DNA of 64,000 bases, taken from Methanobrevibacter boviskoreani JH1. Lineage in GTDB: Archaea; Methanobacteriota; Methanobacteria; Methanobacteriales; Methanobacteriaceae. The position numbers and the translations under genes are program-made. Positions 9,222-17,637 of this stretch are shown in pieces. Numbering within the stretch: the stretch's first letter is position 1; every line of letters begins with the position of its first letter. Location: contig NZ_BAGX02000020.1 of NCBI RefSeq assembly GCF_000320505.1, positions 104,573 through 168,572 of the forward strand, given 5' to 3'. The notes under the pieces were generated by a model. It had not been told where the DNA came from and searched no databases. It saw nothing but the letters and a program-made list of their open reading frames with translations.

Positions 9222-10133
9222 TTAATCTTTATGAGCAAATCCCACCATTTCATCAATGGATTTAAAATCATTTTCAATCATAAAATCATTTAAGCCCTGT
9301 GAAATATCATCAAATACTCCAATACCCTCATCCATTATGGAGGTACCTATCTGCACAGCACTTGCACCTGCATATAAATATTCAACTACATCCTCATAGT
9401 TGGATATTCCTCCAACACCAATAATAGGAACATCTACTGCATCAAAAACATCATAAACACAGCGAATACCTATCGGTTTAATTGCAGGTCCACTCATTCC
9501 ACCAAACTTATTTGCCAAAATAGGATATCCTGTTTTCAAATCGATTTTCATTCCAGGACCTAATGAATTAATTAAACTTAAACAATCCACTCCACCGTCT
9601 ACGGCAGCCTGTGCAATCTCTGTAATACTAGTTACATTTGGAGTCAATTTTGCAATAATAGGTAAATCCACTGCATCCTTAACAGCACCAACAATCTTTT
9701 CAGTTAAAATAGGATCCTGACCAATTGATGCACCATAACCTTCCATTGCATGGGGACAAGAAATATTTAATTCAATCATATCCACCAAATCCTCGATTTC
9801 CTGTGCTACATATGTAAACTCCTCAGGATTTGCACCGTAAATTGATGCTATTAGAGCCTGGCCTTCACCTGTTTTTACAGCATCCAACTCTTTAGAAAAA
9901 GCATCAACACCAGGAGAGGATAGACCTATTGCATTTATAATACCTCCAGTAACCTCCACTGTTGTTGGATTATGATAACCTGGATTTGGATCTTTTGAGA
10001 AGGATTTGCTCACTACCGCAGCAGCGCCTGAGTCTAAAATCCTGTTTAAACTACTTCCATTGCTACCCATAATACCTGCAGCCAACATTAAAGGATTTTT
10101 AAGTTTAATACCACATATCTCCGTTTCTAACAT
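9222..10133 (-). CDS. pyrD: Dihydroorotate dehydrogenase catalytic subunit (class 1B)
   Basis: PyrD oxidises dihydroorotate to orotate using FMN in pyrimidine synthesis. The TIM-barrel motifs include PLMLAAGIMG, IGLSSPGVDAF, ELNISCPH with the catalytic-loop Cys, and GVGGISNYEDV near the phosphate site. The open frame runs back to 10223, but the extra 30 residues are hydrophobic and non-homologous. The ATG at 10133 has GGAG seven bases upstream, giving the expected length of 303 residues, so that start is chosen. It precedes pyrK in one operon. Confidence 0.94.
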   Translation of the reverse strand: MLETEICGIKLKNPLMLAAGIMGSNGSSLNRILDSGAAAVVSKSFSKDPNPGYHNPTTVEVTGGIINAIGLSSPGVDAFSKELDAVKTGEGQALIASIYGANPEEFTYVAQEIEDLVDMIELNISCPHAMEGYGASIGQDPILTEKIVGAVKDAVDLPIIAKLTPNVTSITEIAQAAVDGGVDCLSLINSLGPGMKIDLKTGYPILANKFGGMSGPAIKPIGIRCVYDVFDAVDVPIIGVGGISNYEDVVEYLYAGASAVQIGTSIMDEGIGVFDDISQGLNDFMIENDFKSIDEMVGFAHKD

Positions 10134-10709
10134 AAAAATACTCCATTTAATTATTAAATAACAATACTTCCAAATTATTGAAATTACTAAAATTTTATAT
10201 CCGGACATGTAAAAATAATTCAATTAAATTTAAATTAGAATATAAAATATAATAATCTAATTATTAATGATTTATGATTTATCTAAGATTTATAATTATG
10301 TAATAGAAATCCGGGTAAAAAAAATAGATAAAGGAAAATATAAATTTAAAAAATCCATTATAGAATTTATAATCATTGAAGAAATTCAATTAAAAATACG
10401 GATAAAAGAAATCAGAAATAAAAAAAAAGACAAATCATAATCAAAATCCAATATCTTAAAATTAACAAATTAAAATCCATTAAAAAATAATTCAAAACTA
10501 AATGATTTTAAAAATAAGATTAAGACCATTAAAAACTAATTATTTAAAAAGATTATAAAATTTATAAAATATAATTAGACAATGGATTATATATGAACAG
10601 ATAATTAATATTATTTAAAAATATAAAATAAATAAATATAAAATAGAAAATAAACTTTTAAATAATTCAAAAGAAAACTTTAATATTATATAAAAACATA
10701 ATATGAAAT
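10134..10709. other. AT-rich divergent intergenic region
   Basis: The 576 bases between pyrD and nop5 contain no credible gene. Only A/T-rich simple sequence is seen, ending in the nop5 promoter. Confidence 0.6.
10685..10697 (+). promoter_or_regulatory. TATA box of nop5, with a leaderless start
   Basis: The TATA-like ATTATATAAAAAC lies about 15-25 bases before the nop5 ATG at 10710. No ribosome binding site separates them. The spacing places transcription start at or within a few bases of the ATG, so the mRNA is probably leaderless. Confidence 0.5.
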
Positions 10710-11927
10710 ATGGAAATATATATAACAAATTGTATTGCTGGATTTTTAAGTTTTGATTCCAATCTAAAATTAATTGACTATACTCTTTTTAAGGATGATG
10801 AGGCAGGATCAAAACTTCATGATATAAATCAGAACATTCTTACAAGTGAAGAAATCTCATTAATTGAAAAAACACCAGATGAATATGATGAGATAGTTAT
10901 TGAAACCAGCAATAGACATTCTGATTATAGTGAATTAAAAAATTATGAAAAAATCAGAATAAAACGTCCCAATAAAGGTGGAGAATATTTAAGAGCCCAT
11001 TTATTAGAAATTCTTCAAGACATAAACTTCGTTTCCTCACCAGAGGAATACAATGAAAAACTAACAAATATCTCCAATCAGATTGCAATATTGAAGATGA
11101 AAGAATCCTCACAGAAAGAGGACAAGGTCTTAATTCAAGCCGTAAATGCAATCGATGAGGTTGATGAAGAGATATCTAAATTGATTGAAAGATTAAGAGA
11201 GTGGGAGACAATCTATTTTCCGGAGATTGAAACCTTACACAACAATGAAACATATGTTAAATTAATTGTTGACTATGACAATAATCGAGAGAAGATCATT
11301 GAAAATAATCCGGAACTCTTAAATAATATCCAAATAAGTAACGGTGCAGATTTAAAAGATGAGGACATCGAAATAATTAATGGTTATGCAAGATCCATAA
11401 TGTCCCTTCAAAATACGAGATCCTCGATGGAGAAATATATTGAAGACAAGATGGAAAAGATTGCACCAAACCTTAAAGATTTACTAGGAGCAACATTAGG
11501 AGCTAAATTAATAGCCCATGCTGGAAGTATAAAGCGACTTGCAACATATTCTGCAAGCACCATTCAGATTATGGGTGCTGAGAAGGCATTATTTAGACAT
11601 CTTAAAACTGGTGAGAATCCCCCTAAACATGGCCTAATCTACCAAAACCCCTTTGTTAGAACTAGTAACTATTGGAATAGAGGAAAGATTGCAAGAAGAC
11701 TTGCTTCTAAAATAACATTTGCAGTTAGAAAAGATGTTTTTACAGATGACATTAACAGAAACCTTAAAGTAGAATTTGAGGAGGAAGTTGAGAAAATTGA
11801 AAAGGAGAATCCTTTCCCAAAACCAAAATCTACTAATAAAAATACCAATAAAAGAAAAAGTTCTAAAAAATCAAAGCATCATAAGAAAACTAAAAAACGA
11901 AGACGTTCAAAAAGAAGAAAGCATTAA
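10710..11927 (+). CDS. nop5: Nop5 (Nop56/58-like) core protein of box C/D RNPs
   Basis: Nop5 bridges L7Ae-bound C/D guide RNAs and the methylase fibrillarin, positioning it on rRNA and tRNA targets. The protein has 405 residues: an N-terminal fibrillarin-contacting domain, a long coiled-coil middle (about residues 120-240), and the Nop domain near residues 245-345, with GAEKALFRHLKTG, PPKHGLIYQNPFV and RGKIARRLASK. A strongly basic Lys/Arg/Ser tail (about 370-405) ends it, as in archaeal Nop5. flpA follows 195 bases downstream on the same strand, the usual partner arrangement. The length is typical for the family. Confidence 0.95.
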   Translation: MEIYITNCIAGFLSFDSNLKLIDYTLFKDDEAGSKLHDINQNILTSEEISLIEKTPDEYDEIVIETSNRHSDYSELKNYEKIRIKRPNKGGEYLRAHLLEILQDINFVSSPEEYNEKLTNISNQIAILKMKESSQKEDKVLIQAVNAIDEVDEEISKLIERLREWETIYFPEIETLHNNETYVKLIVDYDNNREKIIENNPELLNNIQISNGADLKDEDIEIINGYARSIMSLQNTRSSMEKYIEDKMEKIAPNLKDLLGATLGAKLIAHAGSIKRLATYSASTIQIMGAEKALFRHLKTGENPPKHGLIYQNPFVRTSNYWNRGKIARRLASKITFAVRKDVFTDDINRNLKVEFEEEVEKIEKENPFPKPKSTNKNTNKRKSSKKSKHHKKTKKRRRSKRRKH

Positions 11928-12122
11928 ATTAAAATAAATAAGTTAAAAAAATAATTAATTAAATTTATTTACAATTTAAAAATATATTAAATAGATTATT
12001 TTGTTATATCCAATAAAAGAATGACTAAAATAGTCAATCCAATAATTTAAATATATAAAATGATTAAGATTTAAAAGACAAGAATATAAAAAAGCTTATT
12101 AAAATAAAGGTAAGTTGATAAA

Positions 12123-12773
12123 ATGGAAGTTTATGAAATAAACAATGACATAGCTACAGAAAACCTAATTCCTGGAACCAGGGTTTATGGTGAACCTTTA
12201 GTAAAAGACGAGAAAACAGGAAAAGAATACAGGATATGGAACCCTAACAGATCAAAATTATCTGCAGCATTACATAATGGATTAAGTAAACTAAACATGG
12301 ATGAACATTCAAATGTATTATACCTTGGTGCATCTACAGGAACTACTGTTTCACATATTTCAGATATTGTTAAAAAAGGTAGGATATTTGCAGTGGAATT
12401 TTCACCTGTAAGTATGAGGAAATTATCAAGACTTTGTCAAACAAGACCTAATATTGCACCTCTTTTAAATGATGCAACTAAACCTAAGGATTACCTTAAC
12501 TTAGTCGATAAAGTGGATGTGGTATATTGTGATGTTGCACAACCTACACAAACACAATTGTTCATTGACAACATGGATCTTTTTATGAAAGACTCTGGAC
12601 AAGGAGTATTTATGATTAAATCCAGGAGTATTAATGTTAATATTAAACCAAAAACTGTTTATAAAGAACAGGAAAAAATATTAAAAGCTAATGGATACTC
12701 TATTGTTGAGAAAGTTAAATTAGAGCCATATGAGAAAGACCATATCTGTTTTATTGTTGAAAGGTCTTTTTAA
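12123..12773 (+). CDS. flpA: Fibrillarin-like rRNA/tRNA 2'-O-methyltransferase
   Basis: FlpA is the catalytic subunit of box C/D RNPs and uses S-adenosylmethionine to methylate ribose 2'-OH at guided sites. The 216 residues match archaeal fibrillarin: VLYLGASTGTTVSHISD (SAM site), FAVEFSPVSMRKL, DVVYCDVAQPTQ and a C-terminal YEKDHICFIVER. The catalytic Lys lies in FMIKSRSIN. The start is preceded by GTTGAT at short distance. With nop5 upstream this forms the methylation machine that would use the C/D boxes in the tRNA-Trp intron at 49161-49244. Confidence 0.96.
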   Translation: MEVYEINNDIATENLIPGTRVYGEPLVKDEKTGKEYRIWNPNRSKLSAALHNGLSKLNMDEHSNVLYLGASTGTTVSHISDIVKKGRIFAVEFSPVSMRKLSRLCQTRPNIAPLLNDATKPKDYLNLVDKVDVVYCDVAQPTQTQLFIDNMDLFMKDSGQGVFMIKSRSINVNIKPKTVYKEQEKILKANGYSIVEKVKLEPYEKDHICFIVERSF

Positions 12774-12793
12774 ATAAAACTAATAATTATTAA

Positions 12794-12823
12794 TAATATT
12801 TTTTTTAAATAAAAAAAATATTA
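12794..12823 (+). terminator. Inverted repeat with T/A tract after flpA
   Basis: A perfect 13-base inverted repeat (TAATAT plus T-run, 4-base spacer, A-run plus ATATTA) begins 21 bases after the flpA stop. The run of eight T within it fits an archaeal T-tract terminator for the nop5-flpA unit. Confidence 0.5.
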
Positions 12824-13140
12824 TACTTTTAAAATTTTATAGCTATACTATTTAATAAAAATATTCACATTAATGAATATTTATCCACTATTTTTATAAT
12901 TCATATATGAATATTGAATTAAATTTTATTTTATTATCTTAACTAGTATACTTAAAAAAATAATAAATTATTACTCTATTAAAATTAGATTTTAGTAATG
13001 ATTCCATATCTAAATTAGAAAAATAATTGATTATAAACCATTAAAAATTTAGGTGGAAATATTAAAAAAGTATTACTATTGATACCTTTTTATATTAGTA
13101 ATTAGATATAATTAAATGCTAATGCAATATATAAAAATTA

Positions 13141-13213
13141 GTTCAAAAGATCGCCTCTAGATGCAATTCACTCTATAAATACTCCACATCAGTATGAATC
13201 TAGAGGATTGAAC
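13141..13213 (+). ncRNA. Candidate structured non-coding RNA (strand uncertain)
   Basis: Nested perfect stems stand out from the A/T background. An outer 6-base stem GTTCAA/TTGAAC (13141-13146, 13208-13213) and a 9-base stem CCTCTAGAT/ATCTAGAGG (13154-13162, 13198-13206) enclose an inner hairpin ATACT/AGTAT (13179-13183, 13191-13195) with a 7-base loop. On the plus strand a TATA-like AGATATAATTA (13104-13114) would place a start near 13134, and a T-rich stretch follows from 13214. The minus strand also has a possible promoter, so orientation is open. It is not a tRNA: there is no T-loop or anticodon arm. No known family was recognised. Confidence 0.5.
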
Positions 13214-13619
13214 TTATTTTTAATTTTTACTATTTTTAAAACGTTTTATCCTAATATTTTATCTAATTTTATATTAAGTTTAAAGAATTTATTTTCTATT
13301 AAAAATTCCATAAAAATTTAAAAAAAAGTATTACTATTCATTAAATAGATTAAACAAAATTTAAAGATTTTTAACTAAATAAAATATTAAAAAATGTGAT
13401 TATAAATTAAATCTAGATATTAAAAACCTTATTAAGAATCCAAAAAAAACATAAAATTTTGATATAAATTTTACAAAAATCATTTTTTAATTTAATGAAT
13501 TTAAATAAATGGAATATTATTTATGAAAAAATTATAATCTTTTGAAAAAATCAATTTTATTTATTATTAATTTTTTATAATAAAATCGAATTAAATATTC
13601 ATTAATTATAAAGATAATA

Positions 13620-14279
13620 TTAAAATGCTTTTTCTATCTCATCAAAGATTATAGATGCAAGAACATCTTTAGATGCAAGTGGAATCTTATTATAGCTACC
13701 GTCATCATGAACCAATATAATCTCATTAGTATCAGAACCAAATCCACATCCCTTATGGGCAAGATCATTTGCAACTACAAGATTTGCACCTGCAGTTTCA
13801 ATTTGTTTTAAAGCATGGTTAATTAGCTCATCTTCACCTATATCATACTGAGCTTTAAAACCAACTAAGTATACATCTTCGTTTATATCTTTTATTTGAC
13901 GAATTATTTTTTCCACAGGTTTAAACTCTAGTGAAATATTAAGTGAGGAAGAGATTTTATGAGACTTCATCTCAATCGGTTCAAAGTCACTTATTGCAGC
14001 ACTTGCAATGAAAACATCAAAGTCACCAATCATGCCTTTAATTGCATCATTCATCTCAGATGATGTCTCAACATGAACCGTGTTAAATATTGAAGGAATT
14101 TCAACATCACATTTAGCTGCAATCAATGTTAAATCCGCACCACGGATATATGCTTCACGAGCAAGTGCTAAACCCATTTTACCAGAGGATTTATTAGAGA
14201 TTCCCCTGATTGGATCAATAGGTTCATATGTTCCACCTAAATTTATTAAAACCTTTTTACCTATAATTGAGTTTTTCAT
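13620..14279 (-). CDS. coaB: Phosphopantothenate-cysteine ligase, stand-alone CoaB domain
   Basis: CoaB condenses 4'-phosphopantothenate with cysteine in coenzyme A synthesis. The 219 residues match the C-terminal half of fused CoaBC: LINLGGTYEPIDPIRGISN (nucleotide-binding start), SSGKMGLALA, ASAAISDFEP, VGFKAQY and NLVVANDLAHKGCGFGSD. The decarboxylase half is a separate gene 156 bases upstream on the same strand. The gap holds several stops and a hairpin, so this is a true two-gene arrangement rather than one frameshift. No clear ribosome binding site precedes the ATG, but the homology begins right there. Confidence 0.9.
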   Translation of the reverse strand: MKNSIIGKKVLINLGGTYEPIDPIRGISNKSSGKMGLALAREAYIRGADLTLIAAKCDVEIPSIFNTVHVETSSEMNDAIKGMIGDFDVFIASAAISDFEPIEMKSHKISSSLNISLEFKPVEKIIRQIKDINEDVYLVGFKAQYDIGEDELINHALKQIETAGANLVVANDLAHKGCGFGSDTNEIILVHDDGSYNKIPLASKDVLASIIFDEIEKAF

Positions 14280-14348
14280 AGTATCATGAAATAAATTTTT
14301 AAATCAGAATAAGAATTTTAAAAAAATTAAAAATAAAATAAAATAAAC

Positions 14349-14375
14349 AATTGAATTCTTTTAAGAGATTCAATT
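14349..14375 (-). terminator. Hairpin between coaC and coaB
   Basis: An imperfect inverted repeat, AATTGAATTCTT and AGAGATTCAATT around a 3-base loop, lies in the gap between coaC and coaB. It could attenuate or process the transcript. This is seen as symmetry only. Confidence 0.35.
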
Positions 14376-14435
14376 AGTAATCATCAATTAGAATATAATT
14401 AATAAAGAGCAGTGATAAGAAAGTCAGCAAATTGA

Positions 14436-14951
14436 TTATTCTTTATCAGCTTTATTTAAGTTAATTAATCTTAATGATTCAAGTACAATATTTCCAATAT
14501 CAGGGAATTTTGCCTTACCTTCTGCCATCTTAGGATCTACAAAATGAACCCCGTCATTTTTACACTTTTCAATATTTTCACCAATAGCCCTATACATTGA
14601 ATCATGCATTGATGGAACCATTAAAATTGGAGTATCATGACCATAAGCCGCAATTAATAAAGCATTAATTGGATTATCAGATATTTTATATGCAAACTTA
14701 CTTATAACATTAGCAGTTGCAGGAGCAACTAAAATCAAATCTTCCTGAGAATATTTAACATGCTCAATTTGTCCTGTAAGTTCAGTTACAACAGGTTTAG
14801 TGGTTGCAAACTCCATTGATGTCGGAGTAATAATCTTACAAGCCGCATCACTCATAAAACATTTAACTTCCTGTCCGTTTCTTCTTAAATCTCTAGCTAA
14901 TTGAACACATTTTGTAGCAGCTATACTGCCAGTAACACATAATATTATCAT
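14436..14951 (-). CDS. coaC: Phosphopantothenoylcysteine decarboxylase, stand-alone CoaC domain
   Basis: CoaC is a flavoprotein that decarboxylates phosphopantothenoylcysteine. The roughly 171 residues show the HFCD fold: CVTGSIAATK, the catalytic-His region IEHVKYS, APATANVISKFA, and PSMHDSMY at the place of the canonical PxMNxxMW motif, with Asn replaced by His. The open frame begins at 14960, but GTGAT, which looks like the ribosome binding site, lies there; the ATG at 14951 is five bases beyond it and is preferred. It precedes coaB, and together they cover the length of a normal fused CoaBC except the linker. Confidence 0.88.
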   Translation of the reverse strand: MIILCVTGSIAATKCVQLARDLRRNGQEVKCFMSDAACKIITPTSMEFATTKPVVTELTGQIEHVKYSQEDLILVAPATANVISKFAYKISDNPINALLIAAYGHDTPILMVPSMHDSMYRAIGENIEKCKNDGVHFVDPKMAEGKAKFPDIGNIVLESLRLINLNKADKE

Positions 14952-15104
14952 ATAAATCACTATTTAAATTTAAAAATAAAAAATAATAAAGTTTTGGCCA
15001 AATGCTTGATTTTTAAATATTTAATATTCAAACAAAATAAAATACTGTTTTTATAATAGATTATACTAGCCAATAATAATTAAAATAAATAAAAAAAATA
15101 AAGA

Positions 15105-15665
15105 TTAAGAAATTTCAATATTTGAAATTATATAATTGAAGTATTTATTCACAGATTCAAATTGACCTTGAGGAGCAGTACACAATATTACGTAAACTTG
15201 GTTATTACTTTCAACCCAGACTGCCCTATGCTCTTTAGTGTTATTACCTATATCAGAAAGATATTCTGCCTCATAAGCCTCTTTACCATTAACGGCAGTA
15301 GAATTTCCTAAAGATACTAATTGATTTGATGAATTAGATAATATTGATGAATATGTTTGGTTAACAAATGTATTTAATGATTCACCATTTAAATCTCTTT
15401 TTTCAACATTAACATTTACTCGGCCATATTTTGAAGATGAATCAATTGACTTAGAATCTGCAATAGCTACAACAGTATCATTTGTTTCAGCTTTAGCTAT
15501 AACCCAATCAGACGGAAATTTAAGAACAACACCATTTTGAGAAACAGTTTGAACATCTGTTTGATTTGTATTGTTCTGACTCCTCTCATGATTGGAAAAC
15601 ATTACCGCTGCACCAACTAATAATAAAATAATAATTATTCCTAAAACAATATAAGATTTTTTCAT
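15105..15665 (-). CDS. Membrane-anchored PsbP-like surface protein
   Basis: A 186-residue protein with an N-terminal transmembrane anchor (residues 5-23, IVLGIIIILLLVGAAVMF) and an extracellular Asn/Ser/Thr-rich linker. The C-terminal domain of about 130 residues is in the PsbP/Mog1 style (GVVLKFPSDWVIAKAE near the start, YFNYIISNIEIS at the end). Such proteins are frequent in Methanobacteriales with unknown function. GGTGG precedes the ATG. It lies 50 bases downstream of another single-pass surface protein and is probably co-expressed with it. There are many N-x-S/T sites that could be glycosylated. Confidence 0.75.
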   Translation of the reverse strand: MKKSYIVLGIIIILLLVGAAVMFSNHERSQNNTNQTDVQTVSQNGVVLKFPSDWVIAKAETNDTVVAIADSKSIDSSSKYGRVNVNVEKRDLNGESLNTFVNQTYSSILSNSSNQLVSLGNSTAVNGKEAYEAEYLSDIGNNTKEHRAVWVESNNQVYVILCTAPQGQFESVNKYFNYIISNIEIS

Positions 15666-15715
15666 GATTAATCCACCATATAAAAAAAATAATTAATAAA
15701 TTAAAAGATATTAAT

Positions 15716-16423
15716 TTATTGAGTTGATCCTCCTGATGAAGAACCACCAGAGTCAGAACCACCTGATGAAGAACCACCAGAGTCAGAGCCTCCAGAGTCA
15801 GAACCACCTGATGAAGAACCACCAGAATCTGAACCACCAGTATCAGAACCACCTGATGAAGAACCACCAGTATCAGAACTACTTGTAGTAGAACCGCTAC
15901 TATCTGAGGTAGTGGCAGTAGAGGTATCGGAACTACCTGAGTCTGAGGTACTGGTACTAGTTACATTAGAAGTTGTATTATTTTCTATAACCACCGGGAA
16001 AGCAGAGTCAGTTACAACTGCAGAGGCATCAGAAATGTTAACAGCCTGAAAATCAAAGTTGAACATTCCAAATCCAATTCCTGCAGTAAATGCAATGATT
16101 AAAAACAACACTACAAGAATACTGTATTTTCCCTTATTACTTTTACTTGCTTTAGGTTTATTATTATTAACAGGTCGTTTAGGATTAACAATATATTTCT
16201 GAACAAGTCTTTCATCTTCCTTCCTGCTTAACTCTGCAGCCCTTCTGTCAGGTCTGTAATTACGTTTAGGTTTACTAGATGAAGAAAACTGTCTTCCTTG
16301 CATGGCACGAATTCTGCTGGAAGCATCAATGTTCTTTAACTTAATCATATATTGTCGTGATAACTCCTTATACTTCTCATCTGAGATTTTACCTGCTTGA
16401 TGATCAGCTTTAAGTTCTTTCAT
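15716..16423 (-). CDS. Single-pass membrane protein with SHOCT-like N-terminus and Ser/Gly/Asp repeat tail
   Basis: Counting from the first ATG the protein has 235 residues. The cytoplasmic part begins with a short helical SHOCT-like motif (LKADHQAGKISDEKYKELS) and a basic stretch, then one membrane span (about 100-120). The outer part is Ser/Thr-rich and ends in tandem SGGSDSGGS-type repeats (about 185-233) with no Cys. The frame stays open 15 codons further upstream to a TAG at 16469-16471 and reads VDGIINPDKEKLIKV, which continues the helix convincingly. No ATG, GTG or TTG lies there, only two ATT codons (16457-16459 and 16454-16456) after AGGTTGATGG. The true start may therefore be ATT near 16456. 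Function unknown; probably a surface protein. Confidence 0.7.
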   Translation of the reverse strand: MKELKADHQAGKISDEKYKELSRQYMIKLKNIDASSRIRAMQGRQFSSSSKPKRNYRPDRRAAELSRKEDERLVQKYIVNPKRPVNNNKPKASKSNKGKYSILVVLFLIIAFTAGIGFGMFNFDFQAVNISDASAVVTDSAFPVVIENNTTSNVTSTSTSDSGSSDTSTATTSDSSGSTTSSSDTGGSSSGGSDTGGSDSGGSSSGGSDSGGSDSGGSSSGGSDSGGSSSGGSTQ

Positions 16424-16746
16424 GACTTTAATAAGCTTTTCTTTATCTGGATTAATAATACCATCAACCTAAAAAAAATTTTAAAAATATTATTTAAATT
16501 AAATATATTAATCTATTTATTTATTATTTTTCATATAAAATTATTATGATTATATCTAGAAATTCCCCTTAAAAAATAGCTTTATTAAAAATTCAAAAAT
16601 ATTGAAAATTAAATAAAATCCCTAACAATTAAAAAAAAATAGAATAAAAAACATGGAGAATCCCATATACTTAAAAATTGACTAATATCACATTAATCTT
16701 TTAAAATTATAGAAAATTTATAGAATTAAATTTTTAAAACTGATTC

Positions 16747-17574
16747 CTATTGAATTAAATGATATGAACCTAATACTTTGAAAAAGGAAGTGTTTTCACC
16801 AATTAACTTTAGGATTTTACTTATATCCTTATCTTGCCTATGGCCTTCAAAATTAATAAAGAAGACATACTTGTTTAATCCCTGTTTAGAAGGTCTTGAT
16901 TCTATTTTAGACAGGTTTATGGAAAACTCTGCAAAAATGCCTAAAATTCCATATAATCCACCAGGCCTATCATCATGTAATGAAAATACAATGCTCGTTT
17001 TATCATCACCTGTGGGTCTTGAATCATGTTTAGACAAGACTACAAACCTTGTTTCATTATTGTCTACATCCTGAATATTCTCATCCAGAATATTTAAACC
17101 ATATAATTCTGCAGCCTTAACAGTACCAATTGAAGCTGAATTTTTAAAGTTTACAATATTTTTACATGCTGCAGCAGTACTTGACGTTGAATGAACCCTA
17201 AAAGAATTGTTCAAAATATAGTTATGACACTGTGCCAATGCTTGGGGATGGGAATAAACATCACTTATATCAGATAACTCAAGTCCCTTAGGAGCCATAA
17301 GATTATGATTAATAGGAAGAACAATTTCACCTTCAATCATCAGATCATATTCATGAACCAGTGCATCTAAAGTGACATTGACAGGACCTTCTATAGAGTT
17401 TTCAATTGGAACTACACCTTTAACACATTTAGATGTGATAACTGCATCCATCACATCATTAATGGTATCAAAATAGACAAGTTCCGTTGAGTCATCATAT
17501 AATTTATCCTTTAAAATAGAAGCAGCCTGATGAGTAAAGGTACCTTCAGGTCCTAAAAAAGCAATATGGGAAAT
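16747..17574 (-). CDS. pheA: Prephenate dehydratase, apparently starting at ATT
   Basis: PheA converts prephenate to phenylpyruvate in phenylalanine synthesis. The ATG at 17454 is too far in: the upstream frame encodes the essential N-terminus SHIAFLGPEGTFTHQAA. Reading back, the frame ends at TAA (17575-17577), and the first codon is ATT (17572-17574), eight bases after a perfect GGAGG. This gives 275 residues, the normal family size. Other motifs are VPIENSIEGPV, the NNETRFVVLS catalytic TRF, and a C-terminal ACT domain with GGLYGIL and ESRP, which bind phenylalanine for feedback inhibition. A single G-to-T change in an original ATG would give this state; a sequencing error is possible. Confidence 0.9.
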   Translation of the reverse strand: MSHIAFLGPEGTFTHQAASILKDKLYDDSTELVYFDTINDVMDAVITSKCVKGVVPIENSIEGPVNVTLDALVHEYDLMIEGEIVLPINHNLMAPKGLELSDISDVYSHPQALAQCHNYILNNSFRVHSTSSTAAACKNIVNFKNSASIGTVKAAELYGLNILDENIQDVDNNETRFVVLSKHDSRPTGDDKTSIVFSLHDDRPGGLYGILGIFAEFSINLSKIESRPSKQGLNKYVFFINFEGHRQDKDISKILKLIGENTSFFKVLGSYHLIQ

Positions 17575-17637
17575 TTAAAAAACCTCCAAAAAAATAGTAA
17601 AAAAAGCTAAAATGAATTTTAGCTTTATAAAATAAAA

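Larger units (their letters stand above)
12774..13619. other. Long intergenic region rich in inverted repeats
   Basis: The 846 bases between flpA and coaB have no credible protein gene. They contain a 13-base A/T inverted repeat directly after flpA, an 8-base perfect stem (12860-12867 with 12874-12881), a 12-base palindrome TTCATATATGAA (12900-12911), and the structured element at 13141-13213. The density of symmetric elements is higher than in other gaps here. Confidence 0.6.

Noticed and set aside
10134-10223. N-terminal extension of PyrD with a membrane-like segment
   Set aside because: A GGAG site and the family N-terminus support the ATG at 10133; the extension is non-homologous A/T coding.
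13141-13213. Cryptic or degenerate tRNA
   Set aside because: It has no T-loop sequence, no anticodon arm and no acceptor of seven pairs.
14280-14435. coaB and coaC as one frameshifted CoaBC gene
   Set aside because: The 156-base gap is A/T-rich with many stops and a hairpin, so two intact genes are more likely.
15586-15867. Minus-strand frame with LVV/HQVV repeats
   Set aside because: It is the out-of-frame reading of the Ser/Gly/Asp repeat of the surface protein gene.
15720-15890. Short tandem DNA repeats looked like a CRISPR or minisatellite
   Set aside because: The repeats follow codon phase and encode SGGSDSGGS units; there are no unique spacers of constant length.
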